Source: CAVPEV01 sp963703555 (lineage in GTDB: Bacteria; Actinomycetota; Actinomycetes; Actinomycetales; Cellulomonadaceae). From it: a stretch of DNA of 64,000 nucleotides. Under the pieces are notes generated by a model that saw nothing but the letters and a program-made list of their open reading frames with translations, was not told the origin of the DNA and ran no database searches. Shown here in pieces: positions 52,412-62,115 of this stretch. The DNA lies in assembly GCA_963703555.1 (NCBI GenBank), contig CAVPEV010000032.1:47202-111201 (forward strand), read 5' to 3'. The position numbers were made by a program, and so were the translations under genes. Positions within the stretch are counted from its first letter, which is position 1; each line of letters begins with the position of its first letter.

Positions 52412-53944
52412 TCACGCCAGCAGCCGGGCCACCGTGGCCGGGATCGCCGCCGCCACGTCGAGCGCCGCCACCGGACCGCCCGGGCACGCCGTCCCGGCCG
52501 CCCGGCCGTGCACGAGGGCCGCCATCGCCGCCAGCCGGCCGACCAGCGCGGGGTCCGCGCCGACGTCACCGGACCGTCCGGCGAGCACCGCGCCGAGCAG
52601 CCCGCTGAGCACGTCCCCCGCCCCGGCGGTGGCCAGCCAGGCCGGTGCGTCCGCCTGGGCCCATACCGTCCCGCCCTCCCCGGCGACCACCGTCGTCGCA
52701 CCCTTGAGCAGGACGGTGGCGCCGGTGAGCTCGTGGGCTCGGCGCGCCCAGCGGGCCGGCTCGCCCTCGACGCCGGCCCGGTCCACCGGCTCGCCCCGGC
52801 CGGACAGCAGCGTGGCGAGCTCCCCGGCGTGCGGCGTGAGCACCACCGAGGGGGGCAGCCGGTCCGGCAGCAGGCCGAGCGCCCCCGCGTCGGCCACCAC
52901 CGGTATGCCCTCGGCGAGCGCCTGCGCGAGCGCGGCTCGCACCCGGGCGGCCTGCTCGGCGTCGTCCGGGGCCACACCCGGCCCCACCACCCAGGCCTGC
53001 ACCCGCCCCGGCCCGACGACCACCTCCGGTCGCGCCGCGAGGACCGCGGCCGCCACCGGCTCCGGTCCCAGGTAGCGCACCATCCCCACCCCGGCTCGCA
53101 CGGCCGCGGTCACGGTGAGCACCGCGGCCCCCGGATACGCGAGCGTCCCTGCGACGACACCGAGCACCCCCCGGGTGTACTTCTGGGCCTCCCACGGCGG
53201 CACCGGCCACAGCGCTGCCACGTCGGCATCCGCCAGCCGGCCGGCACGGGCCTCCTCCGGCACCAGCGGCAGCCCCAGCTCGACGACCTGCACCCGGCCG
53301 GCCGGTCGGTCCGCCGGCGGCAGCAGCAGACCGGGCTTGGCCGTGCCGAAGGTGACGGTCAGGGCCGCCGGTAGGACGACGCCGGGCAGCGCGCCGGTGT
53401 CCACGTCGATCCCGCTGGGCACGTCGACCGCGACGACGAGCGGCCGGCGACCGGCGGGACCATGACCTGCCAGGGCCGGAACCAGGGCCTGCACCAGCCT
53501 GCCGGCCGCACCCCGCAGCGCGCCCCGGGCGCCGATCCCGAGCAGCCCGTCGAGCAGCACGTCCGCCGCGAGCGCTGCCGTCACGGCCTCGGCCTGCCCC
53601 ACGAGCGGCCCCGGACCGCCCGCCACCAGGCTGACGGTCAGCCCACCGGCGCGGTGCAGCGCGTCCAGACCAGCGGCGTGCACCTGGGCCGAGGTCGCCA
53701 CCGCGAGCACCGCGACGCCGCGGGCGGCCAGCAGCGCACCGGCGTACAGGGTGTCGCCACCGTTGTTGCCGGACCCGGCGAGCAGCACCGCCCGCGACCC
53801 GACCACCCGTCCGCGCCGGGCCCGCAGCTCCCGGCCGACGGCCGCGGCCAGCGCGAAGGCGGCCCGGTCCATCAGCGGCACGCCGGCGGCCAGCAGCGGC
53901 GCCTCGGCGGCGCGCACCTGGGCAGCGTCATGGGCGAGGATCAC
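52412..53944 (-). CDS. nnrD: Bifunctional NAD(P)H-hydrate epimerase / dehydratase
   Basis: A 510-residue fusion that repairs damaged NAD(P)H hydrate. The N-terminal epimerase (YjeF_N, about 1-225) has LMDRAAFALA, LLAGSGNNGGDTLYAGALLA and VDVPSGIDVDTGA. The C-terminal ADP-dependent dehydratase (YjeF_C, about 240-510) has KYTRGVLGVVAGTLAYPGAA, VLTPHAGELATLL and the catalytic GAGDVLSGLLGA. The GTG at 53944 is the sensible start; earlier frame has no family match. It heads the alr-tsaE-tsaB-rimI-tsaD run. Confidence 0.95.
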   Translation of the reverse strand: MILAHDAAQVRAAEAPLLAAGVPLMDRAAFALAAAVGRELRARRGRVVGSRAVLLAGSGNNGGDTLYAGALLAARGVAVLAVATSAQVHAAGLDALHRAGGLTVSLVAGGPGPLVGQAEAVTAALAADVLLDGLLGIGARGALRGAAGRLVQALVPALAGHGPAGRRPLVVAVDVPSGIDVDTGALPGVVLPAALTVTFGTAKPGLLLPPADRPAGRVQVVELGLPLVPEEARAGRLADADVAALWPVPPWEAQKYTRGVLGVVAGTLAYPGAAVLTVTAAVRAGVGMVRYLGPEPVAAAVLAARPEVVVGPGRVQAWVVGPGVAPDDAEQAARVRAALAQALAEGIPVVADAGALGLLPDRLPPSVVLTPHAGELATLLSGRGEPVDRAGVEGEPARWARRAHELTGATVLLKGATTVVAGEGGTVWAQADAPAWLATAGAGDVLSGLLGAVLAGRSGDVGADPALVGRLAAMAALVHGRAAGTACPGGPVAALDVAAAIPATVARLLA

Positions 53945-54064
53945 CCCGCCATCATGCCCCGAACCTCTCCGCGGTCTGCCGGGCGCACGTCGCGCGGCGT
54001 GACCTCGCGTCGGGCACCGTCTCGCCCCCTGCCGCCGCGGGTCGGCGGCCGGTAGGTTCGAGCC

Positions 54065-55051
54065 ATGCGCTTCGGACTGTTCATCCCCCAGGGTTGGCGG
54101 CAGGACCTCACCGGGATCGACCCGCGCGACCACTGGGCGGTCATGCACGGGCTGGCCCAGCACGCGGACGAGGGCGACGCGTTCGACTCGATCTGGGTGT
54201 ACGACCACTTCCACGCCGTCCCGGAGCCGAACGGCGCGGCGACCCACGAGGCGTGGAGCCTGATGAACGCCTACGCGGCGAGCACCCAGCGGGTGCGGCT
54301 CGGGCAGATGTGCACGTGCCTGGCCTACCGCAACCCGGCGTACCTGGCGAAGGTCGCGGCCACGGCCGACGTGATCAGCGGCGGCCGGGTGCAGATGGGC
54401 ATCGGCGCCGGCTGGTACGAGCACGAGTGGCGCGCCTACGGCTACGGCTTCCCGTCCGCCGGGGAGCGGATCGCCATGCTCGACGAGGGCGTGCAGATCC
54501 TCCGCCAGCTGTGGTCGACCGGGACCGCGACCTTCGACGGCCGGCACTACCACGTCGACGGCGCCCAGCTGGCGCCCTTGCCGCTGCAGGTGGACGGACC
54601 ACCGCTGTGGATCGCCGGCGGCGGCGAGCGCAAGACCCTGCGCATCGCCGCCCGCTACGCCCGGTACACCAACTTCGACGGCACCCCGGACGTCTTCGCG
54701 CACAAGTCGCAGGTGCTCGCCGACCACTGCGCCGACCTGGGCCGTGACCCCGCGGAGATCACCCGGTCGGCCAACTACAACGTCGTCATCGGGGCCACCG
54801 AGGACGAGGTCGCGGACCGGTTCGCCTGGCTCGCCGACCACTACCGCCGCACCGTCCCGGCCACGGCGGACCAGGCGGTCGAGGAGCTGCGGCGCGGCCC
54901 GCTCGTGGGTACCCCGGAGCAGGTCGTCCAGACGCTGCAGGAGCTGCGGAGCCTGGGCCTCGCCTACGCGATCACATACTTCGCCGAGGCCGCCTACGAC
55001 CGCTCCGGCATCGAGCTGTTCGAGCGCGAGGTGGTCCCAGCCTTGCGCTGA
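54065..55051 (+). CDS. LLM-class F420-dependent oxidoreductase
   Basis: A 328-residue luciferase-like monooxygenase-fold protein of the F420-dependent group. MRFGLFIPQGWRQDL opens the barrel; DSIWVYDHFHAVPEP, RVRLGQMCTCLAYRNPAYLAK, GRVQMGIGAGWYEHEW and PLWIAGGGERKTLR are family motifs. The substrate is unknown. It stands between two minus-strand clusters (nnrD and acpS) and is transcribed alone. It implies coenzyme F420 in this organism, though FMN use cannot be excluded. Confidence 0.9.
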   Translation: MRFGLFIPQGWRQDLTGIDPRDHWAVMHGLAQHADEGDAFDSIWVYDHFHAVPEPNGAATHEAWSLMNAYAASTQRVRLGQMCTCLAYRNPAYLAKVAATADVISGGRVQMGIGAGWYEHEWRAYGYGFPSAGERIAMLDEGVQILRQLWSTGTATFDGRHYHVDGAQLAPLPLQVDGPPLWIAGGGERKTLRIAARYARYTNFDGTPDVFAHKSQVLADHCADLGRDPAEITRSANYNVVIGATEDEVADRFAWLADHYRRTVPATADQAVEELRRGPLVGTPEQVVQTLQELRSLGLAYAITYFAEAAYDRSGIELFEREVVPALR

Positions 55052-55144
55052 GGCGGGCACCGGTGCTGCGGGACGGCGCCGCGCGCCGGGCCGTCCCGCA
55101 GCCCGCCACCACGAGGCAGCCGGCTCCCCGGCCGGACGCCGCCC

Positions 55145-55498
55145 TCACAGCGACTCGGCCACCACCACCGCCGAGGCGATCCCCGCGTCGTGGGACAGCG
55201 ACAGGTGCAGCCGGGTGGCACCGAGCGCCGCGGCCCGGGCGGCGACCCTGCCACTGACCTGCAGCACCGGAGGGGCGCCGGCCACCCGCGGCACCGTGAC
55301 GTCCTGCCAGGACAGCCCGCTCGGCGCGCCGAGCGCCTTGGCCAGTGCCTCCTTGGCCGCGAACCGGGCCGCCAGCGAGGCACCCGGCAGATCCCGCTCA
55401 GCGGGGGTGAACAACCGGGCGCGCAGCGCGGGCACCCGGTCCAGGGTGGCCAGGAACCGGGCGACGTCGACCACGTCGATCCCCAGGCCGACGATCAT
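55145..55498 (-). CDS. acpS: Holo-[acyl-carrier-protein] synthase
   Basis: A 117-residue AcpS that adds 4'-phosphopantetheine to ACP. Asp8 in MIVGLGIDVVDVARF and the Glu in AARFAAKEALAKALG bind magnesium; HLSLSHDAGIASAVVV is the C-terminal motif. The ATG lies 28 bp after glmS, so the two are probably co-transcribed, a conserved arrangement. Confidence 0.95.
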   Translation of the reverse strand: MIVGLGIDVVDVARFLATLDRVPALRARLFTPAERDLPGASLAARFAAKEALAKALGAPSGLSWQDVTVPRVAGAPPVLQVSGRVAARAAALGATRLHLSLSHDAGIASAVVVAESL

Positions 55499-55526
55499 CC
55501 CCCGCCCCGCCGGTCCGGACGTCCGC

Positions 55527-57380
55527 TCACTCGACGGTGACCGACTTGGCGAGGTTGCGCGGCTGGTCGACGTCCAGACCGCGCGCCGCAGCCAGCTCGA
55601 GGGCGAAGATCTGCAGCGGGACCACGGTGAGCAGCGGGGCGAGCAGCGTCGGCGCCTGCGGGACGACGAAGACCTCGTCGGCGTACGGCAGCACCGCCTC
55701 GTCGCCGTCCTCGGCGATGACCAGGGTGCGCGCGCCGCGGGCCCGGATCTCCTGGATGTTGGAGACCACCTTGGCGTGCAACGAGTGCCGGCTCCGCGGC
55801 GACGGCACGATGACGAACACCGGCTGACCAGGCTCGATGAGCGCGATCGGCCCGTGCTTGAGCTCGCCGGCGGCGAAGCCCTCGGCGTGGATGTAGGCGA
55901 GCTCCTTGAGCTTGAGCGCGCCCTCCATCGCGATCGGGTAGCCGACGTGCCGGCCGAGGAACAGCACCGTGGGCGTGTCGGCCATCCAGCGGGCGATCTG
56001 CGCGCACCCGCCCGGACCGGTCGAGCACCTGCTGGATCTTGGCCGGCATGGCCCGCAGCTCGGTCGAGGATGGCGGCGATCTCGTCCGGGAACTTCGCAC
56101 CCCGCAGCTGGGCCAGGTACAGACCGAGCAGGTAGGCGGCGGTGATCTGGGCGAGGAAGGCCTTGGTGGAGGCGACGGCGATCTCAGGCCCGGCGTGGGT
56201 GTACAGCACGGCGTCGGACTCCCGCGGGATCGTCGAGCCGTGGGTGTTGACGATGGCCAGCGTCGTCGCGCCCTGCTCGCGGGCGTGCCGCACCGCCATC
56301 AGGGTGTCCATCGTCTCCCCGGACTGGGAGATCGCCACCACCAGCGTGCGCTCGTCGACCACCGGGTCGCGGTAGCGGAACTCGTGGGCCAGCTCGACCT
56401 CGACGGGGATGCGGCACCAGTGCTCGATGGCGTACTTGGCGACGTGCCCGGCGTAGGCGGCGGTGCCGCAGGCGACGACGACGATCTTGTCGACGGCGCG
56501 CAGCACGGACTCGTCGATGCGCATCTCGTCGAGCGCCAGCCGGCCGCGACTCGTCGGTGCGGCCCAGCAGGGTGTCCGCGACGGCCTGCGGCTCGTCGTG
56601 GATCTCCTTGTCCATGAACGAGCGGAAGCCGCCCTTCTCGGCGGCCGAGGCGTCCCAGTCGACCGTGTACCGCCGGCCCTGCGCCGGCGTGCCGTCGAAG
56701 TCGGTGACCTCCACGCCGGCAGCCGTGATGGTGACGACCTGGTCCTGGCCGAGCTCGAGCGCCTCGCGGGTGTGCGCGATGAACGCCGCGACGTCCGAGC
56801 CGAGGAAGTTCTCCCCCTCGCCCAGGCCGACGACGAGCGGGGAGTCGTGGCGGGCGCCCACGACCACCCCAGGCGCGTCGGCATGCACCGCCAGCAGGGT
56901 GAACGTGCCGTGCAGGCGGCGCACCACCCGCCGCATCGCCTCGGCCAGGTCGCCGTCCCACGCGCGGTCCAGCAGGTGCGCGACGACCTCGGTGTCGGTC
57001 TCGGAGGCGAACGTCACGCCGTCGGCGACGAGCTCCGCCTTGAGCGCGGCGAAGTTCTCGACGATGCCGTTGTGGATGACCGCCACCCGCCCGGCCACGT
57101 GCGGATGGGCGTTGGCGTCCGTCGGCGCGCCGTGCGTCGCCCACCGGGTGTGCCCGATCGCCGTCGTGGCGGCCGCCAGTGGACGGGCGTGCAGGTCCGC
57201 GACGAGGTTGGCGAGCTTGCCGGCCTTCTTGGCCACGGCCACCCCGTCGCCGGTGCCGGTCAGCGCCACCCCGGCCGAGTCGTAGCCGCGGTACTCCAGC
57301 CGGCGCAGGCCCTCGAGGACGACCGCCAGCGGGCGCCCGCTGGGCTCGGACGGGCCGACGTAGCCGACGATGCCGCACAT
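55527..57380 (-). CDS. glmS: Glucosamine-6-P synthase, broken by three single-base insertions
   Basis: GlmS converts fructose-6-P and glutamine to glucosamine-6-P. Repaired, it would be 616 residues, the normal length. Cys2 of MCGIVGYVG is the glutamine nucleophile; GHTRWATHG and GNGIVEN-like HNGIVENF follow; SIS domains have AISQSGETMDTL and end PRNLAKSVTVE. The reading frame is lost at about 56541-56552 (after LLGRTDES), 56063-56068 (extra G after AAIL) and 56000-56006 (extra G after GRVR). The three insertions add three bases, so the ends are in the same frame. Two essential domains are otherwise well conserved, favouring sequence error over decay. Confidence 0.88.
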
Positions 57381-57442
57381 GGTGGGGAGTCTATCCGGCG
57401 GTCCCGCGCGGGCCCGGGCCGGGGATCGGGCAGAATCGACGT

Positions 57443-58393
57443 GTGGCTGACCCGCAGGTGACCTCGGCATCCCCGTGGGTCGACCTGGACCGGATGGCCT
57501 GGGCCCGGCTGTCGGCGTCCACCCCGCTGCCCCTCACCGCGGCCGACGTCACCCGGCTGCGCGGGCTCGGCGACCCCATCGACCTGGCGGAGGTGGACGC
57601 GGTCTACCGCCCGCTGTCCCGGCTGCTCGACCTGTACGTGCAGGCGACCCGCGGCCTGCACACCGCGACGAGCACGTTCCTGCGCGAGGACGCCGGCCGT
57701 ACGCCGTTCGTCATCGGCATCGCCGGGTCGGTGGCGGTCGGCAAGTCGACCACCGCGCGGATCCTGCGTGAGCTCATGGTCCGCTGGCCGGCCACCCCGC
57801 ACGTGGAGCTGATCACCACCGACGGCTTCCTCTACCCCAACGCCGAGCTGGCCCGGCGCGGGCTGATGGACCGCAAAGGCTTCCCCGAGTCCTACGACCG
57901 TCGCAGGCTGGTGCGCTTCCTCGCCACGGTCAAGGCCGGCGCCGCCGAGGTGTGCGCCCCCGTGTACGACCACCTCACCTACGACATCGTGCCGGACGCC
58001 CAGGTCGCGGTGCGCCGCCCGGACGTGCTCATCGTCGAGGGGCTCAACGTCCTCCAGCCGGCGCGACCCGGCGTCGGCGGGTCGAGCCTGGCGGTGAGCG
58101 ACTTCTTCGACCTGTCCATCTACGTCGACGCCCGCACGCCGGACGTGCGCCAGTGGTATGTCGACCGCTTCCTGTCCCTGCGCCAGACGGCGTTTGCGCG
58201 ACCGGAGTCCTACTTCCACCGCTACGCCGACCTCACCGACGAGGAGGCCCGGGCCCGGGCCGGGCAGATCTGGGACACCATCAACGCCCCGAACCTCGTG
58301 GAGAACATCCTGCCGACCCGCAGCCGCGCCACCCTGGTGCTCACCAAGGCGGCCGACCACACCGTCCGCCGGGTGCGGATGCGCAAGCTCTGA
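57443..58393 (+). CDS. coaA: Pantothenate kinase, type I
   Basis: A 316-residue CoaA, first step of CoA synthesis. SPWVDLDRMAWARL is the typical N-terminus; Walker A is GIAGSVAVGKSTTAR (92-106), TTDGFLYPNAEL holds the catalytic Asp, and the DRKGFPESYDRRRLVRFL, YDHLTYDIVP and VEGLNVLQ segments follow. It is feedback-inhibited by CoA in bacteria. The GTG start is 62 bp from the divergent glmS start. It converges on the lipoprotein gene with eight bases between. Confidence 0.97.
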   Translation: MADPQVTSASPWVDLDRMAWARLSASTPLPLTAADVTRLRGLGDPIDLAEVDAVYRPLSRLLDLYVQATRGLHTATSTFLREDAGRTPFVIGIAGSVAVGKSTTARILRELMVRWPATPHVELITTDGFLYPNAELARRGLMDRKGFPESYDRRRLVRFLATVKAGAAEVCAPVYDHLTYDIVPDAQVAVRRPDVLIVEGLNVLQPARPGVGGSSLAVSDFFDLSIYVDARTPDVRQWYVDRFLSLRQTAFARPESYFHRYADLTDEEARARAGQIWDTINAPNLVENILPTRSRATLVLTKAADHTVRRVRMRKL

Positions 58394-58401
58394 CCGGGGG
58401 C

Positions 58402-59016
58402 TCAGGGTGACTCGGCGGACCGCGGTGCGAGCAGCTCGACGGGGTAGCTCACCTCGTCGACCACGGTGAGCGCGTCGAGCGCCCTGGCCACGGCGGGGAG
58501 CACCGTGCGGCAGTCGGCCAGTGGCGGGATCACGCGCACCGCCGCCCCGAGGGCGTCGACGAGCCACAGCTGGATCGGGACATCCTCGGCGCACGCGTCG
58601 GGCCCCTCCACGGACGGGCGCCCCAGAGCGTCGAGCAAGGGGTGGAGGTCCCCGTCGAGGCGCCGCTCGGTCACCGCCGCCCACTCCCCTGCGGTGTCCC
58701 GCAGCCGGTGGTCCGCGGTGCAGGTGACGACGCCGACCGCCACGAAGCCCGCCGGGAGCGGACCCGGCGGAGGTGCCGGCGGGCGGGCGGTCGCGGTGTC
58801 GTCCCGCAGGCCCAGCCCGCCGAGCACCTGCGGTGCGCGGCAGTCGGCGGCCCGGGCCACGGCGGCGCCGGCGGTACCGGTGCGATCCGCCGATCCGACC
58901 GTCAGCTGCGGTGCAGCCGAGCAGCCGCTGGCGGTCAGGAGCATGACGAGCCCCACCGACCAGCCCCGACGAGCCCCGGCACCCCGCACCGCACCGCCCC
59001 CTCGTCGAGCTGTCAC
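58402..59016 (-). CDS. Putative lipoprotein of unknown function
   Basis: A 204-residue exported protein. Arg-rich N-terminus, hydrophobic segment WSVGLVMLLTASGC ending in a lipobox-like ASGC at Cys32. The mature part has six or so Cys spread in short motifs (DCRAPQV, VVTCTADHRL, PDACAEDV, LADCRTVL), compatible with disulfides outside the membrane. It resembles the septum-formation/DUF4352-free class of small actinobacterial lipoproteins only in layout; no family could be assigned. It is between coaA and dedA and probably on its own. Confidence 0.65.
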   Translation of the reverse strand: MTARRGGGAVRGAGARRGWSVGLVMLLTASGCSAAPQLTVGSADRTGTAGAAVARAADCRAPQVLGGLGLRDDTATARPPAPPPGPLPAGFVAVGVVTCTADHRLRDTAGEWAAVTERRLDGDLHPLLDALGRPSVEGPDACAEDVPIQLWLVDALGAAVRVIPPLADCRTVLPAVARALDALTVVDEVSYPVELLAPRSAESP

Positions 59017-59172
59017 GCAACCCCCATCCGGGCCGGTCGCACCGACGGCGTCGCAGCCCCGATCGAGGGTAAGGGGGCTTCGGCGGCGCTCCCCCGATCG
59101 CCACCGGATCGTTAGCCCGGGGAACCAGATCGTTGCGGGTCCGTGACCCGGGAGGGGTTGAGCCGGCGCGGG

Positions 59173-60039
59173 CTACCGGTGGGGAGCCCCCGCCGGGTCA
59201 GGGTCGTGCGGGTGGTCCTCGCCGCGCGAGCCGCCCACATCGCCCGCCACGACGGGGCTGATGCCCACCTCGGCCGGGCTGCCGCCCGCCGCCGGATGCT
59301 CGCCGCCTGCCGCCGAGGGCGCAGTGTCCGTGCCCGCGGCCTCGCCGACCGCCCCGTGCGGTGCACCCCCAGGGACGGCCGGACCATCGCCCCCCGCAGC
59401 GGCCTTCTCCCGCCCGTCCGGCACGACTGCAGCACCATCCGCCAGGTCCGGAGCCGGCACGTGGAAGCGTCGGCTGAGCACGGTGTCCACCGCCGTCCCG
59501 AGCAGCGCGCCGACCACGACGCCGACGACCACCCCGATCAGCGGTCGGCTGGCCAGCCACGTCCCGGCCGCCAGCCCGATCACCGTGCCGTACAGGGCCC
59601 AGACCACCGCGCCGATGGCGGTGAGCCCGACGAACCGGCGCCGCGGGAACCGCAGGGCACCCGCCGTCATGTTCACGGCCACCCGACCCACCGGGATGTA
59701 CCGCGCGGCGAGGATGAACGACGACCCCCGCTCGGACAGGGCGCGCTCCGCCCAGGCGAGCATCGCCTGGGGACGGGGCCGGTGCAGGTACGGCAGCCGA
59801 CGCACGTCGAGGAGCGCACCGATGGTGTAGGCGACCTGGTCCCCGGTGAACGCGCCCACCGCCGCGGCCAGGATCACCAGCGGCACGCTCGGGACCCCGC
59901 CGGCCCCGCCGAGCGCCGCGAGGGCGATGACCGCGGTCTCGCTGGGGATGGGCGGGAAGAAGCCGTCGATGGTGGCGAACAGCCAGAGCGCCGGGTAGAC
60001 CCACGGCGACGCCGCGAGGGTCAGCAACAGCGCTTCCAC
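59173..60039 (-). CDS. DedA-family membrane protein
   Basis: A 288-residue DedA (SNARE-associated) transporter-like protein, the family linked to lipid flipping and proton-dependent stress tolerance. Motifs are FATIDGFFPPIPSETAVIAL (21-41), GAFTGDQVAYTIGALLD, the signature ILAARYIPVGRVAVNMTAGAL with both Arg, and five hydrophobic segments. After about residue 205 it ends in an 80-residue Pro/Gly/Asp tail (GGSPAEVGISP and similar), not typical of the family. The start is ATG 60039. It lies 128 bp after glmM. Confidence 0.9.
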   Translation of the reverse strand: MEALLLTLAASPWVYPALWLFATIDGFFPPIPSETAVIALAALGGAGGVPSVPLVILAAAVGAFTGDQVAYTIGALLDVRRLPYLHRPRPQAMLAWAERALSERGSSFILAARYIPVGRVAVNMTAGALRFPRRRFVGLTAIGAVVWALYGTVIGLAAGTWLASRPLIGVVVGVVVGALLGTAVDTVLSRRFHVPAPDLADGAAVVPDGREKAAAGGDGPAVPGGAPHGAVGEAAGTDTAPSAAGGEHPAAGGSPAEVGISPVVAGDVGGSRGEDHPHDPDPAGAPHR

Positions 60040-60167
60040 TCGTCACCACCTCCAGGGTCATCGGCCGCACCCGCATCGTCGGATGCCAGCACGCTATGCC
60101 GTGACAACCACGGGAGGACAGCAGGGATGCCCAGGAGCAGACCCTGAGACCGATCGGCAACGACCGC

Positions 60168-61514
60168 TCACAGCGCCAGCCGGGTGCGCACCACCTCGGC
60201 GATCCGGTGCGCCAGGCGGTCCGCGTCGTCCTGGGTGGCTGCCTCCACCATGACCCGGACGAGCGGCTCGGTGCCGGACGGCCGCAGCAGCACCCGCCCG
60301 GTCTCCCCCAGCTCCGTCTGCGCAGCCTCGACCGCGGAGCGCAGCGCCCCGTCGGCGTGGGTGCGGCCCTTGTCCACCCCGGTGACGTTGACGAGGGTCT
60401 GCGGCAGCCGCCGCACCGGCGAGGCCAGCTCGGCCAGCGGGCGCCCCGAGACCGCCACCCGGGCGGCCAGCTGCAGCGCAGTGAGGACGCCGTCGCCGGT
60501 CGTGGCGTGCGCGGACAGGATGATGTGCCCGGACTGCTCCCCGCCCAGCGTGTAGCCGTGGGTGCGCATCGCCTCCAGGACGTAGCGGTCCCCCACCGCG
60601 GTCTCGACCGTGGTGATGCCGACGTCGCGCATCGCCAGACGCAGACCGAGGTTGCTCATCACCGTGGTGACCAGGGTGTCGCGGGCCAGCTCGCCGCGCT
60701 CACGCAGCGCCACCGCGAGGATGCCCATGATCTGGTCGCCGTCGACCAGCCGGCCCATGTGGTCCACCGCGAGACAGCGGTCCGCATCACCGTCGAACGC
60801 GACGCCCAGGTCCGCACCCGCCGCGACCACCGCGGCCTGCAGCTGCTCCGGGTGCGTGGACCCACAGCTCTCGTTGATGTTGCGCCCGTCCGGCGAGGCG
60901 TTGATGACGACGACGTCCGCGCCGGCGGCCCGTAGCGCGTCCGGTCCGACCGTGCTGGCCGCCCCGTTGGCGCAGTCGACCGCGATCCGCAACCCGTCCA
61001 GCGATCCGACCGTGGAGACCAGGTGGGCGACGTACTGCTCGCCGGCGGTGCCGTGGTCCTGGCGGACCCGCCCGACCTCGGCACCCACCGGCCGGTCCCA
61101 CGCGGCGCCCAGCTGGGCCTCGATGGCGTCCTCGAGCTCGTCGTCGAGCTTGTGGCCCCCGCGGGCGAGGAACTTGATCCCGTTGTCCGGCATGGGGTTG
61201 TGCGAGGCGGACAGCACCACGCCGAGATCGGCGTCCAACGCCCCGGTGAGGTGCGCCACCGCAGGAGTCGGCAGGATGCCCAGGTCCAGGACGTCGACAC
61301 CCGCGCTGGCCAGCCCGGCGATGACCGCAGCGGACAGGAACTCCCCGGACGCCCGAGGGTCGCGGCCCACCACCGCCCGGGGGCGGCGTGAGTCGAAGAC
61401 ACCCCGCGCGGCGAGCAGGTGCGCGGTGGCGGATGCCAGGTCCAGCGCGAGCTCGGCCGTGACGTCGCGGTTGGCCAACCCACGGACCCCGTCGGTCCCG
61501 AACAACCGTGCCAT
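60168..61514 (-). CDS. glmM: Phosphoglucosamine mutase
   Basis: A 448-residue GlmM making glucosamine-1-P. The N-terminus MARLFGTDGVRGLANRDVT is diagnostic; active serine is Ser104 in VLSASHNPMPDNG; magnesium loop AFDGDADRCLAVD; sugar loop GGEQSGHII; phosphate loop RPSGTEPLVRVM. With glmS and mannosyl genes it feeds UDP-GlcNAc. Follows rpsI by 65 bp; rplM-rpsI-glmM is a conserved actinobacterial order. Confidence 0.97.
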   Translation of the reverse strand: MARLFGTDGVRGLANRDVTAELALDLASATAHLLAARGVFDSRRPRAVVGRDPRASGEFLSAAVIAGLASAGVDVLDLGILPTPAVAHLTGALDADLGVVLSASHNPMPDNGIKFLARGGHKLDDELEDAIEAQLGAAWDRPVGAEVGRVRQDHGTAGEQYVAHLVSTVGSLDGLRIAVDCANGAASTVGPDALRAAGADVVVINASPDGRNINESCGSTHPEQLQAAVVAAGADLGVAFDGDADRCLAVDHMGRLVDGDQIMGILAVALRERGELARDTLVTTVMSNLGLRLAMRDVGITTVETAVGDRYVLEAMRTHGYTLGGEQSGHIILSAHATTGDGVLTALQLAARVAVSGRPLAELASPVRRLPQTLVNVTGVDKGRTHADGALRSAVEAAQTELGETGRVLLRPSGTEPLVRVMVEAATQDDADRLAHRIAEVVRTRLAL

Positions 61515-61579
61515 GCGAGCGACCCCCTCGTCCCGGCGACCGTCCCGTGCCGGGCAGGGCGCGGGACCGCGCGAACCCG

Positions 61580-62068
61580 TCAGCGCTTGGAGTACTGCGG
61601 CGCCTTGCGCGCCTTCTTCAGACCCGCCTTCTTGCGCTCGACGACCCGGGAGTCCCGGGTGAGCAGGCCCGCCTTCTTCAGCGCCGCACGGTTGTTCTCC
61701 GGGTCGATGAGGTTGAGCGCCCGGGCGATGCCCAGTCGCAGCGCGCCGGCCTGGCCGCTGACGCCGCCGCCGGTGATCCGCGCCGTGATGTCGAAGCGAC
61801 CCTCGACGGCGGTCACCCGCAGCGGGGTGCTCACCAGCTGCTGGTGCACCTTGTTGGGGAAGTACTCCTCCAGGGTGTGCCCGTTCACCGTCCACCGACC
61901 GGTGCCGGGGACCAGGCGTACCCGCGCGATCGCCTCCTTGCGCCGACCCAGCCCCTGGCCGGGGGCGGTCAGGGACTGTCCCTGACCCGTCGGTGCGGTG
62001 GTCTCGCTGGTGTAGCTGCTGGGCGTGGCGTCGCCCTCGCCGTCGTAGTCGACCGTCGTCTCGGCCAC
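61580..62068 (-). CDS. rpsI: 30S ribosomal protein S9
   Basis: A 162-residue S9. The core begins GLGRRKEAIARVRLVPGTG and ends VERKKAGLKKARKAPQYSKR; the C-terminal KR tail reaches the P-site tRNA. The N-terminal 35 residues (acidic, Ser/Thr/Gly) are an extension usual in actinobacteria. The GTG at 62068 is chosen because its downstream residues (AETTVDYDG) resemble the family N-terminus. It lies 47 bp after rplM. Confidence 0.97.
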   Translation of the reverse strand: MAETTVDYDGEGDATPSSYTSETTAPTGQGQSLTAPGQGLGRRKEAIARVRLVPGTGRWTVNGHTLEEYFPNKVHQQLVSTPLRVTAVEGRFDITARITGGGVSGQAGALRLGIARALNLIDPENNRAALKKAGLLTRDSRVVERKKAGLKKARKAPQYSKR

Positions 62069-62115
62069 TGAGTGTCCTCGCGTCCTGTGAAGTGACTGCT
62101 CGCAGCGGCCGAGGC

